Notes under the pieces: model-generated
What the model saw: the letters and a program-made list of their open reading frames with translations, nothing else
Database searches by the model: none
Told to the model about the DNA's origin: nothing
In this document: positions 6,798 to 12,401 of the stretch, one piece after another
Position numbering within the stretch: position 1 is the stretch's first letter
Layout of the letters: the number at the start of each line of letters is the position of its first letter
Assembly (NCBI GenBank): GCA_002411085.1
Contig: DHQK01000203.1
Span: 1-12,401, forward strand
Direction of reading: 5' to 3'
DNA: 12,401 nucleotides
From: Marinilabilia sp. UBA5340
Lineage (GTDB): Bacteria; Bacteroidota; Bacteroidia; Bacteroidales; Marinilabiliaceae
Made by a program: the position numbers and the translations under genes

Positions 6798-7447
6798 ACG
6801 ACTCATTTATATTCGGGCTGGGATTTTTTGCTCAGGGGTTGTTTTCCGCGCGGCTTCTGGTGCAATGGTTTTTGTCGGAAAAGGCCAAAAAAGTTGTTTC
6901 CCCTGATCTGTTCTGGCAGCTGAGTCTGGTGGCATCCATTCTGCTATTGGTTTATGGCATTCTTCGGAAAGACTTGGTTATTGTGGGCGGACAGTTCGTC
7001 TCATTTTACATTTATCTGCGCAATTTGCAGCTGAAAAATGTCTGGCAGTTATTTCCGTGGTGGCTCCGTGTTTTGGCATTATCAGCTCCGGTGTTGGCGA
7101 TCCTGTTTCTGTTTATCACCCCCACTGAATACAACATTCAGGAGATGATGAACAACCCCCTGATTACGGCTCATCTATACACGGTAGGGGCCATCGGTCA
7201 ATTCATCTTCACCTTCAGGTTTATTTACCAATTGATCTATTCGGAAAGACATCACGAATCGCTACTTCCGCCCATGTTTTGGGTCATCAGCATCACGGGA
7301 TCCCTCATCATTATTGGTTATGCCATTGTGCGTCGTGACCCGGTGATTATACTGGGACAAATATTTGGTACGTTGATTTACAGCCGGAATCTTATTCTTT
7401 ATTATACGCGAAGAGTCCGGGATCGCGAAGCCCCTACGGATGAATAG
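6791..7447 (+). CDS. Membrane protein with two tandem LAB_N domains
   Basis: 218-residue polytopic membrane protein built from two copies of the lipid A biosynthesis N-terminal domain (LAB_N, PF07578 type). Copy 1 is about residues 11-81 and copy 2 about 136-203. They share the pattern Q..F..R...Q...SE, P..FW..S, then Y.I.R.D.VI..GQ and Y.RNL. The domain is found fused to some LpxB enzymes and next to family 2 glycosyltransferases; its biochemical role is not settled. It overlaps the upstream glycosyltransferase gene and is followed 41 bases later by an ArnT-like gene. A role in presenting or flipping the lipid-linked sugar, or anchoring the glycosyltransferase, is inference. The duplication is visible directly. 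Confidence 0.88.
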   Translation: MLDDSFIFGLGFFAQGLFSARLLVQWFLSEKAKKVVSPDLFWQLSLVASILLLVYGILRKDLVIVGGQFVSFYIYLRNLQLKNVWQLFPWWLRVLALSAPVLAILFLFITPTEYNIQEMMNNPLITAHLYTVGAIGQFIFTFRFIYQLIYSERHHESLLPPMFWVISITGSLIIIGYAIVRRDPVIILGQIFGTLIYSRNLILYYTRRVRDREAPTDE

Positions 7448-7488
7448 ATCCGGCGGGAAAACAATCTGCAAATTTCAATCCAAAAGAT

Positions 7489-9159
7489 ATGCAACTACTG
7501 ATCAGGAGCTTTGAAAAACGTCCCGTTTTGGGGATTTGCTTATTCATTGCCGTGATGCTCATCCCGCATTTGGATGTGCTTCCGGTTTCCATTATGGAAG
7601 CCCGGGATTTCGTTACGGCGAGAGAGATGGTCACCGACGGGAACTGGTTGTTAACTACGATGAACGGGGAAACCCGTTACGAAAAACCCCCGCTTCCCAC
7701 CTGGCTTTCGGCCATATCGGCCATGATTTTCGGGGTGAACAGCATTGCCGCCATGCGCCTGCCGGGCGTTTTATTGGTGATGTTGACGGGCGTATTTGTC
7801 TATTTTCTTTCCAAAACGATTTTAAAAGATAAATCGCATAGCCTGATTAACGGGCTTATTGTCGTGACCTCGTATTATGTCATCGGGATCATTTTTGAAG
7901 CACCCTGGGATATTTTCACCCATGGATTTATGTTGGTGGGGATTTTATCGCTGATCAAACTATTCAGGGATAAAGGTTCGCCATGGAAACATGCTGTGGT
8001 TTCGGGCATTTTTATCGGTTTCTCGTTTATGAGCAAGGGGCCGATTTCATTGTATGCCCTGTTCCTGCCGTTTTTGCTGGCTTATGGTTTTACTTACAAA
8101 TTCCGGGGGCTTAAAACAAAGGCTTTACCGCTTGTGCTTTTACTGCTTTTGGCCTTTGTTGTCGGCGGATGGTGGTACATCTACATCCGAATTGCCGATC
8201 CACAATCATTCTTGTCTATTGCCCGGGAAGAAGTGGGGAACTGGTCGAGTTACCATGTGCGGCCGTTCTACTATTACTGGAGCTTTTTTGCCCAAAGCGG
8301 GTTGTGGACCATTCCTGCCCTCACCGGTTTGTTGTATCCTTATCTGAAAAAACGGGTGGTGAATCTTAAGGCTTATCGTTTTAGTTTGTTGTGGACACTT
8401 TTCGCGGTGGTGTTGCTCTCCGTAATTCCCGAAAAGAAACCCCGTTATTTGATGCCGGTTTTGATTCCCCTGGCGATCAATACCGGTTTTTATATGGAAT
8501 ACCTGTTCAGGAAATTCAAAAACCTTACATCGAAATGGGAGAAATGGCCCGTCTATTTCAACTTTGGCCTGATATCCTTGGTGAGTATTGCGATCCCTTC
8601 AGGTGTTTACATATTCTTCAAGGAGCATGTGGTCATCCCTGACTTTTTCTTCCTGGCTTCATGCATTATTCTGCCTTTACCGGGAATCTTTATTTTCATC
8701 CACCTTTTACGAAAAAACATCAGGAATGTGTTCTATCTTACCATCATGCTTTATGCCTCCATTTTTGTTTTTGTTCTGCCCGTAGCGCGGGACTACATTG
8801 AAGAAGGTAGCCGGCAGCCGGTTGAAGAAATGAAAGAGAAAGTGAAACAGGAGGGTATCAATGTTTATGGCTACGATTACATTCAACCGGAATTAGTTTG
8901 GCTGTATGGAGAGAAAATTCCTCTGATCAAAGAGGAAAAATCCTCCGCGATGCTCCCGCAAGAAAATCGCTTTGGTATCCTGACCAATAAAGAAAACATT
9001 TTGGACCAACAGATATTCAAAGGGCATTATCAGGTTGAATATTCCGGAGTGGTTAATATCAATCCTGAAGGGAGAAACAGCAGCCGGAAGATAAGTTACT
9101 TCTTTATTCTAAAGCGTGACACAATCCCTTTTCAACAAATAAGTTTCTCCGGACGATAG
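7489..9159 (+). CDS. ArnT-like GT83 glycosyltransferase (PMT/ArnT superfamily)
   Basis: 556-residue GT-C membrane enzyme expected to transfer a sugar from a polyprenyl-phosphate to lipid A or another envelope acceptor on the periplasmic side. The first periplasmic loop has the ArnT-family block EARDFVTAREM (37-47), NGETRYEKPPLPTW (59-72). Further family features are the Asp at 141 (APWDIFTHG), SKGP (182-185), and EKKPRYLMPVLIPLA in the later membrane region. About a dozen hydrophobic segments precede a small soluble C-terminal part (from about residue 430). It is the last gene of the operon; its stop lies 38 bases from the convergent lipoprotein gene. The classical name arnT is not given because the sugar and acceptor are unknown. 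Confidence 0.88.
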   Translation: MQLLIRSFEKRPVLGICLFIAVMLIPHLDVLPVSIMEARDFVTAREMVTDGNWLLTTMNGETRYEKPPLPTWLSAISAMIFGVNSIAAMRLPGVLLVMLTGVFVYFLSKTILKDKSHSLINGLIVVTSYYVIGIIFEAPWDIFTHGFMLVGILSLIKLFRDKGSPWKHAVVSGIFIGFSFMSKGPISLYALFLPFLLAYGFTYKFRGLKTKALPLVLLLLLAFVVGGWWYIYIRIADPQSFLSIAREEVGNWSSYHVRPFYYYWSFFAQSGLWTIPALTGLLYPYLKKRVVNLKAYRFSLLWTLFAVVLLSVIPEKKPRYLMPVLIPLAINTGFYMEYLFRKFKNLTSKWEKWPVYFNFGLISLVSIAIPSGVYIFFKEHVVIPDFFFLASCIILPLPGIFIFIHLLRKNIRNVFYLTIMLYASIFVFVLPVARDYIEEGSRQPVEEMKEKVKQEGINVYGYDYIQPELVWLYGEKIPLIKEEKSSAMLPQENRFGILTNKENILDQQIFKGHYQVEYSGVVNINPEGRNSSRKISYFFILKRDTIPFQQISFSGR

Positions 9160-9197
9160 TGATCCAAAATTTAAACTTGCAACATAAAACCAGCCAA

Positions 9198-10469
9198 TCA
9201 ATCCCCATAAACGGGAATATAACTCAGTTGCTTTATATTTTCAAGCGACGAGTAATCGTACTGATAAAGCCCGTCAGCGCCTATCACCAACAAAACATCT
9301 CCCAAGGGAATCACGTCAAAAGCATCTATCTCCTCATAATGAGCAATCTCATTCTCATCTATAGAATATGGATCATGGGCATGATAAATTTTCAATCCTG
9401 CTTTTCCATCGCAAACAAACAACACCTCATTTTCGATACCCAGACCGTAAGGTTCTGTCATGGGATAAGTCATTAATAATTCCGGAGATTCAATCGTTGA
9501 TATATCAATCACTTCCAGCTGACTTTCGATGGCGCCACAAAGATTTCCTCCTCTTAAAGTCACGTAAGCATAATTCCCCTCCACCACAACCGGATCGCAG
9601 GCAGATGCATGCGTAAATTCAGAAATAAACTGTGGATTGGCAGGATTTTGGAGACTATAGATATACATTCCGGTTCGGGAACCGATAAAAAGCATATTGT
9701 TGTAAGGAAACAGGGTCTCAATTTGCCAGCTGATAGGAATTTGTTTAGTATATTCCGGATTGGCTGCATCAGATACGTCAAACAAATTGAGTGATGCATT
9801 ATCTATGGCATACAAATAATCATCAAAAACAGTAAATCTGGCCATTGAACCGCCCTGACCGGTTCCGGTTTTACTCACACTATTGGATAAGGCACCATCC
9901 ATCATAAAAAAAGAAGACTCCCACCTTTGAAATCTCAGATAATCTTCATTGTAACCGGAAACATCCTCCGTATTCTCAGTTACTTTATATCCCGTAACAA
10001 CCCCTTGGCTTTGGTCAATATTCCCCAACATCCCCACTTCAAATTCCGGAATGATATATGGAAATACGCTGGTGTCTCTATCCACTTCCGAAATATTATT
10101 CATATCGCTGATGTCAATGGTCAGCAAATCAACGTAACTATCCGCATAAAGCTTATCCCCTTTGATTGCCATATCCACATTTCCGGGTATTTCAATAAAT
10201 GAAACAATTTGAGGATTCTCAGGATTAGAATTGTCAACCACATGAATTCCTTTTTGGTATTCATTGATAAAAATAAAATCATCCTTAAAGTAGAATTTGC
10301 CCGGTTGATTGATGGCTTCGGCGCTTTTCACAACAAAAGAAGACCTTAAATCAGCATAACTGAGATATTCAGGAGAATTGACCACATAGGTTTCTTCAAT
10401 TTTATCGCTGCAGGAGCCTAAACCTATGACCAGACTTAACGTCAACATAAAAAACGATATTCTTTTCAT
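9198..10469 (-). CDS. LVIVD-repeat lipoprotein
   Basis: 423-residue exported protein. The N-terminus MKRISFFMLTLSLVIGLGSC is a lipoprotein signal with Cys at residue 20 (lipobox LGSC). The rest consists of repeating beta units with the pattern V.D.S.P..P and related forms (GIHVVDNSNPENP, LNLFDVSDAANPEY, MYIYSLQNPANPQF, LEVIDISTIESPEL), as in LVIVD proteins, which are thought to form beta-propellers. No catalytic motif was seen. It probably sits on the outer membrane as a binding or scaffold protein. It converges on the glycosyltransferase operon with only 38 bases between stops, and no obvious terminator hairpin separates them. Its lipidation would depend on Lgt, encoded nearby. Confidence 0.87.
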   Translation of the reverse strand: MKRISFFMLTLSLVIGLGSCSDKIEETYVVNSPEYLSYADLRSSFVVKSAEAINQPGKFYFKDDFIFINEYQKGIHVVDNSNPENPQIVSFIEIPGNVDMAIKGDKLYADSYVDLLTIDISDMNNISEVDRDTSVFPYIIPEFEVGMLGNIDQSQGVVTGYKVTENTEDVSGYNEDYLRFQRWESSFFMMDGALSNSVSKTGTGQGGSMARFTVFDDYLYAIDNASLNLFDVSDAANPEYTKQIPISWQIETLFPYNNMLFIGSRTGMYIYSLQNPANPQFISEFTHASACDPVVVEGNYAYVTLRGGNLCGAIESQLEVIDISTIESPELLMTYPMTEPYGLGIENEVLFVCDGKAGLKIYHAHDPYSIDENEIAHYEEIDAFDVIPLGDVLLVIGADGLYQYDYSSLENIKQLSYIPVYGD

Positions 10470-10655
10470 GATTAATAATTTTGGGTTATTAAAAGTCGAT
10501 AATTTTAAATGTTTTGAGATTTATCTAACTAACAATGTGGCTTATAACAAAATAAAATGGTCTTACAAAGTTTGATAATGAACGGGTTTTTCTTGAGCTG
10601 TGAGTGAAAAACATATTTTATCTCTTTAATCATGAGATGCGTCTATTGTAAAATG

Positions 10656-10684
10656 GTTGCGTTTATAATTTATTTTGACGCAAC
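10656..10684. promoter_or_regulatory. Inverted repeat upstream of the barrel-like gene
   Basis: GTTGCGT (10656-10662) and ACGCAAC (10678-10684) form a perfect 7-bp inverted repeat around a 15-base AT-rich spacer, 40 bases before the ATG at 10725. It could be an operator for a dimeric regulator or a small hairpin; nothing else supports either. Confidence 0.25.
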
Positions 10685-10724
10685 GAATCCGGCAAATTGT
10701 CTTCTTAATTACAAACCCTGAGAA

Positions 10725-11291
10725 ATGAAAAGATTTATTATTCTACTGCTACTAATGACCACTCTCCGGCTTAATGCCCAAAACCAGGAAAAATTCATTC
10801 CTGATGAAAACAACTTTGCCGTCTTTGCTTCATTCGGACAACTCATTGGTTCTTCAAATGATGAAAAAGAAAACATCAGTTCAATACAAATAACACCCAA
10901 CTTTCAGATTGGAAAACATCTGGCTTTTGGATTGACAACAGGAGTGGGATGGTACGATATAGCCCTGTTTCCGGTTGGACCAGATATTAAGCTGATTCTC
11001 CCTTTAAGAGAATACGGTTCATTTTATATTAATGCAGCTGTAGGACATTCATTTCCTTTGGAAGATGTAAAACTTGAATATGCAGAGGTTTTAGAAACCA
11101 AAGGGGGGCGGTTTGCCTGCACACATCTGGGATATATATTCCCAATGAAGGGCAATTGCAAACTGTTTGTGGCGCTGGGTTATCAATACCAAAGCTCCTC
11201 ACATGTTCAGGTACACTGGGTTTACAAAGAATTGGAACGAAAAATTAAATACAATCGCTTTTCTGTGCGAATAGGATTGAAACTATTCTGA
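10725..11291 (+). CDS. Secreted, probably outer-membrane beta-barrel protein of unknown function
   Basis: 188-residue protein with a clear signal peptide (MKRFIILLLLMTTLRLNAQ; likely cleavage after LNA at residue 18). The mature part alternates polar and hydrophobic residues in strand-like stretches (SSIQITPNFQIG, LAFGLTTGVGWYDI, SFYINAAVGHSF, KLFVALGYQYQ) and ends in SVRIGLKLF, with a terminal aromatic residue as in outer-membrane barrels. The length suits a small 8-stranded barrel. No enzyme motif was seen and the family was not recognised. It is a single-gene unit, divergent from the LVIVD lipoprotein gene and convergent with lgt. Confidence 0.75.
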   Translation: MKRFIILLLLMTTLRLNAQNQEKFIPDENNFAVFASFGQLIGSSNDEKENISSIQITPNFQIGKHLAFGLTTGVGWYDIALFPVGPDIKLILPLREYGSFYINAAVGHSFPLEDVKLEYAEVLETKGGRFACTHLGYIFPMKGNCKLFVALGYQYQSSSHVQVHWVYKELERKIKYNRFSVRIGLKLF

Positions 11292-11308
11292 TAATCTCTT
11301 AAAAACAC

Positions 11309-11340
11309 CAATGACCAATTAACTTAATAATTGGCCATTG
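11309..11340 (-). terminator. Hairpin terminator between convergent genes, mainly for lgt
   Basis: CAATGACCAATTA (11309-11321) pairs with 11328-11340 at 12 of 13 positions around a 6-base loop. On the minus strand the stem is followed by TG and TTTTT, fitting termination of the secA-lgt transcript. On the plus strand a shorter T-run follows about 9 bases later, so it may also serve the barrel-like gene. Confidence 0.7.
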
Positions 11341-11387
11341 ATATAAACATTTTTATGGTGCTTATTACTAAACTACTGTACCACTGC

Positions 11388-12212
11388 TTATTTTTTACCC
11401 TCATTGGTCTGTATCGGACCTCTTTTTATGGCTCTGCTCACATAGTAAAGACCGGCAACCACAAAAGGAATGCTCAAAATTTGTCCCATATTCATAACCA
11501 TTCCTGCTTCAAACGCTTCCTGATCTGCCTTCACGAATTCGATGACAAATCTTGAAGCAAAAATTCCTATCAGAAAAATTCCGAAAATAAATCCCTGACG
11601 CAGACGCGCATTGGTTTTCCAATACAAAAACATCAAATAGATAAATGTCACAAGATAGGCAAGAGCTTCATATATTTGAGTCGGGTGTCTAAGCGTTACT
11701 GTTTCGGGGTCAACCCGCTGAAACCAGAAAGCCCAGGGAATATCGGTAACCCGCCCAACAATTTCAGAATTCATCAGATTCCCAAGGCGAATAAAGACGG
11801 CCGCCAGTGCAACAGGAACGACCAACCGGTCAAGAATCCAGAGCATCGGCTTTTTGGATACCTTTTTGGAATAATAATAAATGGCAACCAGAATCCCAAT
11901 GGCTCCCCCGTGGCTGGCGAGTCCCCCGTGCCAGATAGCCAGAATTTCTCCCGGATTTTGGGAATAATAATCCCATCCGTAGAAAAAGACATGCCCCAAA
12001 CGAGCACCCACAACAGTGGCGATTACCACATAGAGAAACAACTTATCCAACCACTTTTCGGGAATATCCTCCCGTTTAAACATGCGCTCAATTATGTAAT
12101 AACCAGACAAAAAGGCCATTGCAAAAAAGAGCCCGTAATATCGAACCGTTAACGGGCCCAGAGAAAAGATCTCCGGGTCGGGATTCCATGAAATATAATT
12201 TAATAAAAACAT
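11388..12212 (-). CDS. lgt: Prolipoprotein diacylglyceryl transferase
   Basis: 274-residue inner-membrane enzyme that transfers a diacylglyceryl group from phosphatidylglycerol to the lipobox Cys of prolipoproteins, the first step of lipoprotein maturation. Family signatures: RYYG (24-27), HGGLASHGG (95-103) with the essential His at 101, IRLGNLMNSEIVGR (141-154) with Arg142, Asn145 and Glu150, HPTQIYE (176-182), SRFVIEF (220-226) with Arg221, and MGQILSIPF (242-250). Seven membrane segments fit the family, and the length is normal. The ATG lies 6 bases after the secA stop, so the two are very likely co-transcribed. A hairpin terminator follows at 11309-11340. Confidence 0.97.
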   Translation of the reverse strand: MFLLNYISWNPDPEIFSLGPLTVRYYGLFFAMAFLSGYYIIERMFKREDIPEKWLDKLFLYVVIATVVGARLGHVFFYGWDYYSQNPGEILAIWHGGLASHGGAIGILVAIYYYSKKVSKKPMLWILDRLVVPVALAAVFIRLGNLMNSEIVGRVTDIPWAFWFQRVDPETVTLRHPTQIYEALAYLVTFIYLMFLYWKTNARLRQGFIFGIFLIGIFASRFVIEFVKADQEAFEAGMVMNMGQILSIPFVVAGLYYVSRAIKRGPIQTNEGKK

Positions 12213-12218
12213 ACGCGA

Positions 12219-12401
12219 TTATTTTCCGTGACATTGTTTGTACTTCTTTCCACTTCCACAAGGACAGGGATCGTTTCGACCTACCTTTTTCTCCACACGA
12301 ACGGGTTCAGCTTTAGGCTTTTCTTTCTGCTGACTGCCGGGCTGACCTCCTCGAGATGCAATTCCAGGAACGCCCACTCCGGGCATTTCGTCTTTTTGCA
12401 T
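12219..12401 (-). CDS. secA: Protein translocase ATPase SecA, C-terminal end only
   Basis: The last 60 residues of SecA, the motor that pushes preproteins through SecYEG. The end is a SEC-C zinc motif, CPCGSGKKYKQCHGK, with ligands CxC, then eight residues, then CH. This tail binds SecB or ribosomes in other bacteria. The preceding Gln/Lys/Pro/Gly-rich linker is the usual variable connector. The frame stays open to the window edge, and the ATG there is almost certainly an internal codon, the rest of the gene lying beyond base 12401. Short SEC-C proteins share this motif, but the KKVGRNDPCPCGSGKKYKQCHG form at the very C-terminus is characteristic of SecA. Confidence 0.88.
   Translation of the reverse strand: MQKDEMPGVGVPGIASRGGQPGSQQKEKPKAEPVRVEKKVGRNDPCPCGSGKKYKQCHGK

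Noticed and set aside
11676..12152. 158-codon open frame on the plus strand
   Set aside because: It lies wholly opposite lgt, whose frame has all catalytic motifs; the antisense peptide has no domain-like features.
12399..12401. ATG at the right edge as the start of a short SEC-C protein
   Set aside because: The extreme C-terminal CPCGSGKKYKQCHG form and the directly following lgt fit the tail of secA; the ATG is most likely internal.

Overview
The window looks like chromosomal DNA of a Bacteroidota bacterium. The signs are AT-rich, Shine-Dalgarno-poor gene starts, promoter boxes of the TAnnTTTG type, an LVIVD-repeat lipoprotein, and a SecA tail followed directly by lgt. The order or family cannot be fixed from this sequence alone. 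No rRNA, tRNA, CRISPR array or transposase gene was seen.

Layout. (1) Bases 1-2849 (+) hold nearly all of a large M16C zinc peptidase (PreP/Cym1 type), whose first residues lie outside the window. It is followed by a run of seven heptanucleotide repeats and a strong terminator. (2) Bases 3056-3842 (-) hold a toxin-first HigB/HigA-like toxin-antitoxin pair. A 175-bp palindromic, transposase-less element (3400-3574) splits the toxin gene and cuts off its last 24 codons. Removing the element plus one copy of a 2-bp duplication restores a full-length toxin that overlaps the antitoxin start. (3) Bases 4056-5303 (-) encode a membrane M48/Ste24-type protease. (4) Bases 5304-6062 are a 759-bp non-coding stretch with two more long imperfect palindromes of about 220 and 213 bp. 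The second shares its core with the element in the toxin gene. (5) Bases 6063-9159 (+) are a three-gene operon: a family 2 glycosyltransferase, a membrane protein with two tandem LAB_N domains, and an ArnT-like GT83 glycosyltransferase. It probably adds a sugar, supplied on a polyprenyl-phosphate carrier, to lipid A or another envelope glycan. It is visibly richer in G+C than its flanks. (6) Bases 9198-10469 (-) encode an LVIVD-repeat lipoprotein and 10725-11291 (+) a small secreted, probably beta-barrel protein. (7) Bases 11388-12401 (-) carry lgt directly behind the 3' end of secA, with a hairpin terminator after lgt.

How they fit: most genes serve the cell envelope (SecA export, Lgt lipoprotein lipidation, glycan modification, a lipoprotein, a barrel protein, a membrane protease). 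The most notable feature is the set of long palindromic elements, one of which has insertionally truncated a toxin gene in a way that allows the ancestral sequence to be reconstructed.
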